A stretch of DNA of 64,000 nt from Agitococcus sp. (lineage in GTDB: Bacteria > Pseudomonadota > Gammaproteobacteria > Pseudomonadales > Moraxellaceae), in contig JAUSLJ010000033.1 of NCBI GenBank assembly GCA_030646715.1, positions 124,001 to 188,000 on the forward strand. The letters run 5' to 3'. The number at the start of each line of letters is the position of its first letter. Position 1 is the stretch's first letter. The notes beneath the pieces were generated by a model. It was given only the letters and a program-made list of their open reading frames with translations. It made no database searches and was not told the origin of the DNA. A program made the translations under genes and the position numbers. Of the stretch, positions 54,111 to 63,849 are shown one piece after another.

Positions 54111-55433
54111 ATTCCTCACATCAATTTTACCCGTTACGGCTGCCGATATTAACGCGGTGCGGCGTTCTTGGAGTAGGGTGGTGGCTTTTTGGGCTTGTTG
54201 AATGAGGTTGTCGATTTTGGCGGTTTCTTGGTCGAGAAAGGCGACAATGGTGGATTGTTCTTCGATAGGTGGTAATGGAATTAATGTTTCTGCCAAGTAG
54301 TTATGTTCAATACTTTCTACTGTCGCTCCTTGTTTTGCCCAAGCAAGTAATAATACCTCGTTTAATCCTTGTACCCATCGGAAGAAAAAAGAGTTTATGC
54401 AAAAGCTTTTATTAAAGCACAATGCTTTCATATCCTGATTTAAGGTGACAGGAATATCATTAATTGCCACAGGAATGGTGTGTTTTAAGATTCCCGACCT
54501 AACTACAATAAGTATTTGACCAGAAGTTATTAGTGATGAGGAGCTGTTTTTCAATCCATGCTCTGTAATATATTCTTCGGTATTATTGATTCGTTCAACT
54601 TTCATATCTTTAGGTGAGACCCAAGGAATATCACCATTCCAATAAGCTAAATTGTCTCGGCTTGGAGTCCCGCCGCCACTGAAATTAGTGAAATACTTTA
54701 ATGGTACAACACTCCAATGCTCAGGCACTTCCCCCAACCATTCCACACCACTATCTTTCATGGGAGCATGAGGGTTAAGCCCTTTAGTGACGGCTGTTGA
54801 AATAACCGCTTGCCGTTTTTCTTTAAGTAACTCAATCAGCTTTTTTTGTTCGTTAATTAAGTTGTCGATTTTGGCGGTTTCGCAGTCGAGAAAGGCTGCG
54901 ATGGTGGTTTGTTCTTCCGTTGTTGGCAGAGGCATAGGAATAGCTGCAACTTTCTCTGCCGTAAAATGAGCTATCGTCGATTTATTACATAGAATATCTA
55001 TGTATCCTTTATCTTTAACTGCATAAATCCAGTAATAAAGATATTTTGTGACGTTGTTGTTTTTCGCACGAACACGATTGATAGAGTTTTGAAAATAACA
55101 ATATTCCAATTCATTATGCCAAATGGCGGAGCGTCCAACGTCACCACCTTCACTAATAAGTAAATCATTTTTCCGCAAACTTAAATGCTGTTTTTCTTTT
55201 TCTGAAAACCACATTGATTTCACATCGGAAATATCAACACCTGCCCATTGAATATTAGCGGCTCTAAGATATGGCAAAAATGTGTCATTTGGTGATGATA
55301 ATTCAGGCTGTAGCATTTTGCCCAAGGAGACAGAGTAGCTACGTTTTAACGGTGCAACTGCCCACCCCTGGGGCACTTCCCCCAACCACTCAACACCACT
55401 GTCTTTATAGGCAGCATAACGAGGAAAGCTCAT
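54084..55433 (-). CDS. hsdS: Type I RM specificity subunit S (two target-recognition domains)
   Basis: 449 aa; repeated KDSGVEWLGEVP..W and AAFLD.ETAKIDNLI motifs; C-terminus runs into a repeat. Confidence 0.95.
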   Translation of the reverse strand: MSFPRYAAYKDSGVEWLGEVPQGWAVAPLKRSYSVSLGKMLQPELSSPNDTFLPYLRAANIQWAGVDISDVKSMWFSEKEKQHLSLRKNDLLISEGGDVGRSAIWHNELEYCYFQNSINRVRAKNNNVTKYLYYWIYAVKDKGYIDILCNKSTIAHFTAEKVAAIPMPLPTTEEQTTIAAFLDCETAKIDNLINEQKKLIELLKEKRQAVISTAVTKGLNPHAPMKDSGVEWLGEVPEHWSVVPLKYFTNFSGGGTPSRDNLAYWNGDIPWVSPKDMKVERINNTEEYITEHGLKNSSSSLITSGQILIVVRSGILKHTIPVAINDIPVTLNQDMKALCFNKSFCINSFFFRWVQGLNEVLLLAWAKQGATVESIEHNYLAETLIPLPPIEEQSTIVAFLDQETAKIDNLIQQAQKATTLLQERRTALISAAVTGKIDVRNKSLPASLS

Positions 55434-56464
55434 ACCTGTTCTCCTTGTGGCATATTTTGCACGTAAAACTCATGTAACTTAGCTTGCAGCAACTTTTTAT
55501 CGGGCAATTGCGTTACATACTCCGCAATCAATGCAGGCGACAACGAACGATTGAGCGCGTATTCCACCACCTCATCATCCTTACTCGCACACAACAACAC
55601 GCCAATCGCAGGGTTTTCATGGGGCTTACGATGGTCGCGGTCTAAGGCTTCAAGATAAAAATTGAGCTGCCCAAGGTCACGCGGTTCAAACTCAGTGACT
55701 TTCAACTCAATCGCTACCAAACAATTTAAGCCCCGATGAAAAAACAACAAATCCAACGCAAAGTCTTGCTTGCCTACTTGTAAGGCATACTCACTACCAA
55801 TAAAGCAAAAATCACGACCAAGCTCTAGTAAAAAATCCCTAAGTTTAAGTAACAAACCTTTATGCAAATCAGCTTCGTTATGTTCAGAGGGTAAGTTAAG
55901 AAACTCAACCACATAGCTATCTTTAAATACATTAAGTGCTTCTGGGTAGTTTCGTGTCACGATGGGCGATGTTTTTACAGGGCTTAATACCACACGCTCA
56001 AAAAATGCAGTATTAAATTGACGTTCTAACTCACGCTTGCTCCATTTTTCTTGAATGGCCATTTTTAAATAAAATTCGCGTTCTTCGGGGTGTTTGCTGC
56101 GGCTAAGAATCGTGAGATTATGTGTCCAAGTCAATTCTCTCACCAGTGGTGAGAGTTTTATATCATACTGATAAACCTCAAAAAACTGACGCATACGCCA
56201 AATGTTTTGCGCCGAAAAGCCACGCAAACTGGGCTGATGCAACTGGATGTAATTCGCTAACAATTGAACGGTATTTTTACCCCATCCTTCAGTATTAATT
56301 TTGTGGCTAACATATTGTCCAATCGCCCAATATAAATCAATCAACTCGGTATTAGCTGCACGATAAGCACGTTGCTTGGCGGAATCAATCAGGTTTAATA
56401 CATCATTAAAAGCGGTATGCGTGGTGATGGGCGTAGAGTTTTGATTCATTCCCGAAGAATTCAT
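55430..56464 (-). CDS. YhcG/DUF1016 family PDDEXK nuclease
   Basis: Start at MNSSGMNQ; LSPLVRELTWTHNLTILSRSKHPEEREFYLKMAIQEKWSKRELERQ; C-terminal FIGSEYALQVGKQDFALDLLFFHRGLNCLVAIELK nuclease motif. Confidence 0.95.
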   Translation of the reverse strand: MNSSGMNQNSTPITTHTAFNDVLNLIDSAKQRAYRAANTELIDLYWAIGQYVSHKINTEGWGKNTVQLLANYIQLHQPSLRGFSAQNIWRMRQFFEVYQYDIKLSPLVRELTWTHNLTILSRSKHPEEREFYLKMAIQEKWSKRELERQFNTAFFERVVLSPVKTSPIVTRNYPEALNVFKDSYVVEFLNLPSEHNEADLHKGLLLKLRDFLLELGRDFCFIGSEYALQVGKQDFALDLLFFHRGLNCLVAIELKVTEFEPRDLGQLNFYLEALDRDHRKPHENPAIGVLLCASKDDEVVEYALNRSLSPALIAEYVTQLPDKKLLQAKLHEFYVQNMPQGEQV

Positions 56465-56639
56465 GGGTTTCGTCCTTGTGTAATTACGGGTGAGAGATGG
56501 CAAATTTCAGGCAAAAAAAACCCGCCAATTTGTGCATCGTAGAGAGGCATGGCGGGTATGTTGTTGATAATCTTATGCGTGTGGGGCGTAAAAGTAAAGC
56601 CAACACACAATCTGAGTTGTTTCCGTCCTTGAGTCAATT

Positions 56640-56698
56640 GTGTCACCAGTGGTGACACTATTCGATAGTCGTCAAATAGTCTCACCAGTGGTGAGACT
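56640..56698. promoter_or_regulatory. Two TCACC-AGT-GGTGA hairpins upstream of yhcG
   Basis: GTGTCACCagtGGTGACAC (56640-56658) and AGTCTCACCagtGGTGAGACT (56678-56698). Confidence 0.6.
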
Positions 56699-56741
56699 TT
56701 TAGAGTCTGTTGACCTTTCACAAGCATAATCAAAAAAGCGG

Positions 56742-56990
56742 AAATCCCTCCCAGCCTCCCTTTGATAAAGGGAGGGGAACTCTCTTCTTTGGCTAAAATA
56801 TACGTCAAATCAAAGAAAGTCCCCCTCTTTGTCAAAGAGGGGTTAGGGGAGATTTGCTTTTCGACTAAACCAGAAATCCCTCCCAGCCTCCCTTTTCTAA
56901 AGGGAGGGGCGTTCTCTTTGTTGGCTAAAATTAACGCCAAGTCAAAGAAAGTCCCCCTCTTTAGCAAAGAGGGGTTAGGGGAGATTTGCT
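56742..56990. repeat. AAATCYCCCC-family repeat array
   Basis: Two A/B units between yhcG and hsdM; starts gaaatccctcccagcctccctttgataaagggagg and ends aaagaggggttaggggagattt. Confidence 0.9.
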
Positions 56991-58826
56991 TCACGCCGAT
57001 AACCCCGCAATCATCGTTAAAATACGGTCGGTCACTTGCTTTAACTCGGCATCAATATCGGCCAACGGACGCGGCGGCTCAAACACATAAAAATGACGGT
57101 TAAACGGTATTTCATAACCGACTTTGGTTTTATCAAAGTCAATCCACGCATCGGGCGCATGAGGCAACACTTCACGCTTAAAATACGTCTCTATATCGTC
57201 ACTTAATGGTACATTTTCGGTATCGCGCAAACTGGCATCCGCCATTGGCTTACCTTTGTTTTTGCCTTTAGTATTCAGCACAATATTGCCTTGCTCATCA
57301 CGCAACGGACGCTCAACAGTGATGGTGCTATAACCAAATTCGCTATTCTTAAAGGCACGAGCAATAGGCGCAAGTTTGACTTTGCTACCTTGTGGCGCAA
57401 CAGGGGCAGGGCTGTGATCGTTAATCAATTGGCGGCTGATTTCTTTACCTTCAGCATCCAACACCGTCGCTAAATCTGCTTCTAAAAATTGACCAAACAA
57501 ACGGGTAATATCGGCAATATGCTCGTCGGATAACTCTTTGCGCTTACTACCTAAAGACTTACGCATCTTTTGCCAAAAACTAGAGGCATCAATTAACTGG
57601 ACTAAACCTTTACGGTGGCTCGGTTTACGGTTAGATAAAATCCACACGTAAGTGCTAATGCCTGTGTTGTAAAACATATCAGTCGGCAAACCGATAATCG
57701 CTTCGACTAAATCATTTTCTAACACATAACGCCGAATTTCACTTTCGCCCGAACCTGCACCACCCGTAAACAACGGTGAACCATTCAAGACAATACCCAA
57801 ACGACTACCACCATCCACCGCAGGGCGCATTTTAGAAATTAAGTGCATCAAAAATAACAACGAACCATCGCTAACACGCGGCAAACCTGCACCAAAACGA
57901 CCATTAAACCCTTGCTGCTCGTGTTCTTTGCGAATGTCTTTTTCGACCTTTTTCCACTCCACACCAAAGGGCGGATTAGATAACATATAGTCAAATTTCT
58001 TGTGCGGATGGCCATCGTCCGACAGCGTATTACCCGCGACAATATTGGCGACATCTTGACCTTTAATCAGCATGTCCGCCTTACAAATGGCAAAGGACTC
58101 GTCGTTAAGCTCTTGGCCAAACATCGTTAACCGTGACTGTGGATTTAACTCCGCTAAGTATTCACCTGCCACCGACAACATACCGCCTGTGCCTGCCGTC
58201 GGGTCATAAATGGTACGCACGACACCTGCTTTGCTTAATACCTCGTCATCTTCAATAAATAGCAAATTGACCATCAAACGAATGACTTCACGCGGGGTAA
58301 AGTGTTCCCCTGCGGTTTCGTTAGAAATTTCGGCAAATTTACGGATTAACTCTTCAAACACTTGCCCCATGTCGTTATTGCTAACGGCTTCGGGGTGAAG
58401 GTCGATGGTGGCAAATTTTTCGGCAACTTGATAAAGCAAATTACATTTATGCAGACGTTCAATCTGAGTGAAGAAGTCAAAGCGTTCAAAAATATCACGC
58501 ACCGCAGGTGAAAACGCCTGCATATAGCTGTAAAGATTTTCTTTGATGTGGTCTTGGTCGCCCATGAGTTTTTTCATGTCGATGGGTGAACTGTTATAGA
58601 AACTTGCACCCGACTTACGCAATAAAAACGGCTCTAGGTTAATGCCTAATGATTGTTTAGCGTCAATTTCGGCTAAAACGTCAGGTTTAGTGGCTTCTAA
58701 AACACAATCTAAACGGCGTAACACGGTAAACGGCAAAATGACTTTGCCATATTCGGACTGTTTGTAATCACCACGCAATAAGTCGGCGACAGACCAAATA
58801 AACGAGGATAGTGCTTGGTGATTCAT
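56991..58826 (-). CDS. hsdM: Type I RM N6-adenine methyltransferase subunit M
   Basis: 611 aa; [24 protein letters not shown]. Confidence 0.97.
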   Translation of the reverse strand: MNHQALSSFIWSVADLLRGDYKQSEYGKVILPFTVLRRLDCVLEATKPDVLAEIDAKQSLGINLEPFLLRKSGASFYNSSPIDMKKLMGDQDHIKENLYSYMQAFSPAVRDIFERFDFFTQIERLHKCNLLYQVAEKFATIDLHPEAVSNNDMGQVFEELIRKFAEISNETAGEHFTPREVIRLMVNLLFIEDDEVLSKAGVVRTIYDPTAGTGGMLSVAGEYLAELNPQSRLTMFGQELNDESFAICKADMLIKGQDVANIVAGNTLSDDGHPHKKFDYMLSNPPFGVEWKKVEKDIRKEHEQQGFNGRFGAGLPRVSDGSLLFLMHLISKMRPAVDGGSRLGIVLNGSPLFTGGAGSGESEIRRYVLENDLVEAIIGLPTDMFYNTGISTYVWILSNRKPSHRKGLVQLIDASSFWQKMRKSLGSKRKELSDEHIADITRLFGQFLEADLATVLDAEGKEISRQLINDHSPAPVAPQGSKVKLAPIARAFKNSEFGYSTITVERPLRDEQGNIVLNTKGKNKGKPMADASLRDTENVPLSDDIETYFKREVLPHAPDAWIDFDKTKVGYEIPFNRHFYVFEPPRPLADIDAELKQVTDRILTMIAGLSA

Positions 58827-58953
58827 GCTAAGTCCTTAATGGGGCGGCGTTACTGCAAAGTGACAGGGATTCTAAGGGCTTGAGGGACAAAGACAAAGGC
58901 TAAGTCAGAAATAAAAAGGGTTTGTTAAACTAGGATAGTTAATGTTTTATTTT

Positions 58954-58993
58954 GAAGTCCTCCCCTTTGGCAAAGGGGAGTTAGAGGGGATTT
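58954..58993. repeat. AAATCYCCCC-family half-element
   Basis: gaagtCCTCCCCTTTggcAAAGGGGAGttagaggggattt immediately after the yicC stop. Confidence 0.85.
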
Positions 58994-59860
58994 CTACTCA
59001 ATATTCTGGATTTGCTCCCTCATTTGCTCAATCAACACTTTTAACTCCACCGACGACAACGAACTATCCGCACTCACCGATTTAGAGCCTAAAGTATTGG
59101 CTTCTCGATTCAATTCTTGCATCAAAAAGTCTAATTTTCGCCCGACAGCGTTTTCTTGATTCAAAACACGTCGAATCTCAACAATATGGGCATTTAAACG
59201 ATCTAGCTCTTCGGCAACATCAATTTTATGGGCAAATAACACCACTTCTTGCTCTACGCGCTCAGCATTTAACTCTGCTTTGACTTCCTGTAAACGGCTC
59301 AGCAAACGTTGACGATAATGCTCCATAATCAACGGCATACGGCACTGCACTTTCTCACATTCAATCGCAATGGCATCTAAGCGTTGATTAATCATTGTTG
59401 TAATCGCCGCTCCTTCACGTTGGCGCATGGCAATAAAGTCACTGAGTGTTTCAGCAAATAAACTTAAAGCGGCTTGGCTGATGGCTTGCTGATTAGGTTG
59501 AGCAGGGCTAACGACACCAGGAATACGCAAAATATCGGCGGCATTGAGCGGCGCAGCATGGCGCGTCATTTTATCAATTTCACTGGCCGCCGCCACTAAA
59601 CGCGCCGCTAAGTCATGGTTAATACAAATATCGGTCATGCCCGTGTCATGGCTTTCGTGTTTGATCCAAATGTCAATTTTGCCACGACTTAATTGTTGAC
59701 GTAGCTTCTCGCGGAAGGGCATTTCCAATTCACGTACTAAATCGGATAGTTTAAAATTAGGCTCTAAATAACGATGATTCACCGAGCGAATTTCGCAAAT
59801 GACCAAGCCAAAATCACCTCGACACTCACGACGAGCAAATGCAGTCATACTAGAAATCAT
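58994..59860 (-). CDS. yicC: YicC family endoribonuclease-like protein
   Basis: MISSMTAFARRECRGDFGLVICEIRSVNHRYLEPNFKLSD; REQIQNIE C-terminus; divergent from rph. Confidence 0.95.
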   Translation of the reverse strand: MISSMTAFARRECRGDFGLVICEIRSVNHRYLEPNFKLSDLVRELEMPFREKLRQQLSRGKIDIWIKHESHDTGMTDICINHDLAARLVAAASEIDKMTRHAAPLNAADILRIPGVVSPAQPNQQAISQAALSLFAETLSDFIAMRQREGAAITTMINQRLDAIAIECEKVQCRMPLIMEHYRQRLLSRLQEVKAELNAERVEQEVVLFAHKIDVAEELDRLNAHIVEIRRVLNQENAVGRKLDFLMQELNREANTLGSKSVSADSSLSSVELKVLIEQMREQIQNIE

Positions 59861-59933
59861 AAGAACCTCAGAAAATTGCCATACTTTAGCCCGATTGTAG
59901 CCGCTAACCGTTATACTTGCGCCCATTTAATCG

Positions 59934-60053
59934 GGACTTACGCATCGAATGTAAATCTCCCCTAACCCCTCTTTAGAAAAGAGGGGGAAATTACCCCCTT
60001 TATAAAAGGGGGCTAGGGGGATTTGCATTTAAAAGCGATAACCACGTAAGTCC
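59934..60053. repeat. Nested repeat: GGACTTACG/CGTAAGTCC-bounded element containing a full AAATCYCCCC palindrome
   Basis: GGACTTACG at 59934-59942, CGTAAGTCC at 60045-60053; internal aaatctcccctaacccctcttt...aaagggggctagggggattt at 59953-60024. Confidence 0.8.
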
Positions 60054-60062
60054 TATAACGTT

Positions 60063-60797
60063 ATGGAAATGGAGAAAGAGATGCGTCCTTCTGGTCGTCA
60101 AGCCGATGCCTTGCGTACGGTACGTTTTACCCGTAATTATACGAAACATGCCGAAGGTTCAGTGTTGGTTGAATTTGGTGATACCAAAGTGTTGTGTACG
60201 GCTAGTGTTGACTCAGGTGTGCCGCGCTTTTTAAAAGGCAAAGGTGAGGGCTGGATTACTGCCGAATACAGTATGTTGCCGCGTGCTACCCATACCCGTA
60301 ATGACCGTGAAGCCTCTAAAGGCAAACAAGGCGGCCGTACTTTAGAAATTCAACGCTTGATTGGTCGTAGTTTGCGGGCGATGGTTGACCTAAAAAAATT
60401 AGGTGAAAATACCATTGTTATCGACTGTGATGTCATTCAAGCCGATGGTGGTACGCGTACTGCGGCCATTACAGGCAGTGCGATTGCTTTAGTGGATGCG
60501 TTGACGTATATGCTCAACAAAAAAATGATGAAACAAGACCCACTCAAGCATTTAATTGCCGCGGTTTCCGTTGGTATTGTTAATGGTGAAGCGGTATTAG
60601 ATTTGGATTATGTCGAAGACTCCAATTGTGATACCGACATGAACGTAGTGATGAGTCAATTGGGTGGTTTTGTTGAAGTACAAGGCACCGCCGAAGGTAA
60701 AGCCTTTACCCGTGAGCAAGCTGATGCGATGTTATTGCTTGCTGAGCAGGGCATTCAAAGCCTGATTCAACAACAGCAAGAAGCCCTAGGCTGGTAG
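60063..60797 (+). CDS. rph: Ribonuclease PH
   Basis: 244 aa; [43 protein letters not shown]. Confidence 0.98.
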   Translation: MEMEKEMRPSGRQADALRTVRFTRNYTKHAEGSVLVEFGDTKVLCTASVDSGVPRFLKGKGEGWITAEYSMLPRATHTRNDREASKGKQGGRTLEIQRLIGRSLRAMVDLKKLGENTIVIDCDVIQADGGTRTAAITGSAIALVDALTYMLNKKMMKQDPLKHLIAAVSVGIVNGEAVLDLDYVEDSNCDTDMNVVMSQLGGFVEVQGTAEGKAFTREQADAMLLLAEQGIQSLIQQQQEALGW

Positions 60798-60800
60798 TTG

Positions 60801-60873
60801 AATCTCCCCTAACCCCTCTTTTAAAAAGAGGGGAACTCACTCCCCCTTTTGCAAAGGGGGCTGGGGGGATTTT
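60801..60873. repeat. AAATCYCCCC-family full palindromic element
   Basis: aatctcccctaacccctcttttaaaaagaggggaactcactcccccttttgcaaagggggctggggggatttt, 3 nt after the rph stop. Confidence 0.88.
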
Positions 60874-60902
60874 ATCGTCATGGCACAGCCAAATCTGTCA
60901 AT

Positions 60903-60938
60903 CGCCCCTAGCTCCTCTTTTACAAAGAGGAGGACTTG
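60903..60938. repeat. Degenerate AAATCYCCCC-family half-element
   Basis: cgcccctagctCCTCTTTtacAAAGAGGaggacttgc. Confidence 0.65.
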
Positions 60939-61117
60939 CACCCACTTCCGACGAACCGTACTAAATGACAGATTAGTGACAATTGTCACGGAATTGTTAA
61001 AAGTTGTATAATCGTATTGTAATTAAGTATGTAATCCTGTAATTGAAGTAAGGACAAGGAAAGTTTCTAAATAATTAGGCGGGATAGTTGCGCCTCTACT
61101 TAAATAAAAGAAATACA

Positions 61118-61513
61118 ATGACAACCTTAAATGATAAAAAAACGTCTGTTTTAGATGAAAGTACGCTAACGAGCTTGGGTGGAACGTCGGGGTTAGCGTC
61201 GCCATTGGTTAAACGAGTGATTACACTCTATCGCCAAGAAGCTACAAAATTGGTTCACGGGATTGAAAACGCCTGTAAGTCTGACGATCAAGAGGCTCTG
61301 TCGCGTTCTGCGCATACCTTAAAATCATCGTCGGCCTCTATTGGTGCGTATGCGTTGGCGCAAGTAGCCAAGCAAATTGAACATTTCGCCAGACAAGCAA
61401 GCTTCACCGAAGTTAAAGCTTTGTTGGCGCAATTGTTAAGTGAATTCACCCGGTTGATGGATGAACTGAATTTCTTTGAACAAAAATTAACGCCAATAAA
61501 TGACTTAGCGTAA
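61118..61513 (+). CDS. Stand-alone histidine phosphotransfer (Hpt) protein
   Basis: LSRSAHTLKSSSASIGAYALAQVAKQIEHFAR, Hpt motif. Confidence 0.88.
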   Translation: MTTLNDKKTSVLDESTLTSLGGTSGLASPLVKRVITLYRQEATKLVHGIENACKSDDQEALSRSAHTLKSSSASIGAYALAQVAKQIEHFARQASFTEVKALLAQLLSEFTRLMDELNFFEQKLTPINDLA

Positions 61514-61551
61514 GTCCATTAGCGCGTTATGAAAAGTAGCTTAGGCATCAC

Positions 61552-63693
61552 ATGACCTCTAAAATTCTCATTATTGATGACGATCCCGTTATTCGTCTGC
61601 TGGCTGTCGAAAAGCTGGCGGAGGAGGGCTTTACCGTTATCGAAGCCGAAGACTCAGCCACAGGTATTCAACTGGTTTTGGATGAAAAGCCAGACCTTGT
61701 CTTGTTGGATGTGATTTTGCCAGACGTTGACGGCTATCAAATCTGTAAACATTTACGCAGCTTGCCCACAGCTCAACATTTGCCGATTATTATGCTCACG
61801 GGCTTGGATGATACTTCGTCTATTGTCCAAGCGTATGACCATGGTGCGACGGACTTTTTCTCGAAGCCGATTAATTGGAAGCTGTTAGGTTATCGTATTC
61901 GTTATATTTTGCGTGCTAGTCGGACAGTGGAGCAATTGGCTCATAGCGAAGCGGCGTTGGCCAATGCTCAACGTTTAGCGCACTTAGGCAGTTGGGAATG
62001 GCGGCCGCACACCAATACTACCGAGCGTTCAGATGAATATTACCGCATCTATGGTATGCACAAAGGCAGTTTAGCCAGCTCTATGTTTGCCGTATTGCCT
62101 CAAGTTCACGCCGAAGATCAAGAGCGGGTCAAAACGGTTTTAGAAGCAGCGGCGACCAAAGGCCAAGCCTATCAACATGAGTTCAGAATTTTATCGCCAC
62201 AATTAGGTTTGCGTGTTGTTCACGAGCAAGCGCGAATTTTTAGAACCGATGATGGCCACGTTAATTATATTGAAGGCATTACCCAAGATATTACCGAGTT
62301 AGTTGATGCCCAGCAGCGTATTCGTAACTTGGCGTATTATGACAATTTGACAGGATTGGCTAATCGCCAGTTGTTCCGTGAGTTGTTATTGCACGAATTA
62401 CAACGCGCTCAACGCCAAGATAAACAATGTGCGTTATTGTTTATTGATTTAGACCGCTTTAAACGGATTAACGACACCTTAGGCCATGATGTTGGCGATA
62501 TGGTGCTACAAATTGTCGGCAACCGTATTAATACCTGTATTCGTAGCAGTGATATTGCCGCCCTACATCAATCGACTTCTGGCAAAAATGAACAAGTTGC
62601 CCGTTTAGGCGGTGATGAATTTACCGTGGTGTTAACCGATATTGGTCAGCCTGAAGATGCAGCGCAATGCGCACGTCGTATTTTGGATGCAATTGCTTTG
62701 CCAATTCAAATTGGCACACAAGAAGTGATTGTCTCCGCCAGTATTGGTATCGCTTTGGGGCCGCAAGATGGCTACGATGTGGAAAGCTTATTAAAAAATG
62801 CTGATTTAGCGATGTATTCAGTCAAAGATACGGGGCGTAATAACTTCCATTTCTTTGACCATACCATGAACGAAACGGTGCTTAATAAATTTGCCCTCGA
62901 AAACGATTTGCGTAAAGCGATTGAGCAAAACCAATTAGAGTTGTACTTCCAGCCCAAAATTAACCCTATGACGGGTGTTATTGTGGGCGCAGAAGTGCTG
63001 TTGCGTTGGAAGCATCCACATCGTGGCATGATTTCACCTGTGGTCTTTATTCCTGTTGCCGAAGAGTCGGGTTTTATTATTGAACTCGGTGTTTGGGTCT
63101 TAAACCGTGCTTGTGAAATTAATCGTGATTGGCAAAATCGGGGTATGCCAAGTGTGCCCTTGGCGATTAACTTATCTGCGGCTAATTTCCGTCATCCTGA
63201 CTTATTACCAGGTATCCGCAAAACCTTAGCGGACTTGCAACTACATCCTGACTTTTTGGTGATTGAGCTGACCGAAGGCGTGTTGATGAATGATGTTGAA
63301 GAAAGCATCGCGACACTGCAAGCCTTGAAAGATATGGGCATTTATCTCTCCGTTGATGACTTTGGTACGGGTTATTCTTCGCTCAATTATCTCAAGCGTT
63401 TCCCGTTAGATGAGCTAAAAATTGACCGTTCTTTTGTCAAAGATATTATTACCGACACCAATGATGCTGCTATCACTGCCGCTATTATTGGTTTAGCACA
63501 AAACTTAAAGTTAAGTGTAGTGGCGGAAGGGGTGGAAACGACCGAACAAGCAGATTTCTTGTTGCGTCGCGGCTGTAACACCATGCAAGGCTTCCTGTTT
63601 GCCAAGCCGATGCCACAAAAAGAGTTTGAAGATTTATTGCTCGCAGGGATGGATATGGGCGATATGCAAGCGATTTTTATGGTTGAGTGTTAA
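61552..63693 (+). CDS. Response regulator with REC-PAS-GGDEF-EAL domains
   Basis: 713 aa; IIDDDPVIRLL...LLDVILPDVDG; RLGGDEFTVVL; GAEVLLRWKHP ... VDDFGTGYSSLNYLKRFPLDELKIDRSFV. Confidence 0.95.
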   Translation: MTSKILIIDDDPVIRLLAVEKLAEEGFTVIEAEDSATGIQLVLDEKPDLVLLDVILPDVDGYQICKHLRSLPTAQHLPIIMLTGLDDTSSIVQAYDHGATDFFSKPINWKLLGYRIRYILRASRTVEQLAHSEAALANAQRLAHLGSWEWRPHTNTTERSDEYYRIYGMHKGSLASSMFAVLPQVHAEDQERVKTVLEAAATKGQAYQHEFRILSPQLGLRVVHEQARIFRTDDGHVNYIEGITQDITELVDAQQRIRNLAYYDNLTGLANRQLFRELLLHELQRAQRQDKQCALLFIDLDRFKRINDTLGHDVGDMVLQIVGNRINTCIRSSDIAALHQSTSGKNEQVARLGGDEFTVVLTDIGQPEDAAQCARRILDAIALPIQIGTQEVIVSASIGIALGPQDGYDVESLLKNADLAMYSVKDTGRNNFHFFDHTMNETVLNKFALENDLRKAIEQNQLELYFQPKINPMTGVIVGAEVLLRWKHPHRGMISPVVFIPVAEESGFIIELGVWVLNRACEINRDWQNRGMPSVPLAINLSAANFRHPDLLPGIRKTLADLQLHPDFLVIELTEGVLMNDVEESIATLQALKDMGIYLSVDDFGTGYSSLNYLKRFPLDELKIDRSFVKDIITDTNDAAITAAIIGLAQNLKLSVVAEGVETTEQADFLLRRGCNTMQGFLFAKPMPQKEFEDLLLAGMDMGDMQAIFMVEC

Positions 63694-63710
63694 TAAATCC
63701 CTTCAACCGC

Positions 63711-63849
63711 AAATCTCCCCTAACCCCTCTTTTCCAAAGAGGGGGATTTCGATAAGCGTTAACTCTCCAATAAGCGAATTAGCAACCATCACAATCGGGC
63801 AAAACAAAGAAGTCCTCCCCTTTAGTAAAGGGGAGTTAGAGGGGATTTA
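63711..63849. repeat. Two facing AAATCYCCCC-family half-elements between convergent genes
   Basis: aaatctcccctaacccctcttttccaaagaggggg (63711 on) and cctcccctttagtaaaggggagttagaggggattta (ends about 63849). Confidence 0.88.
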
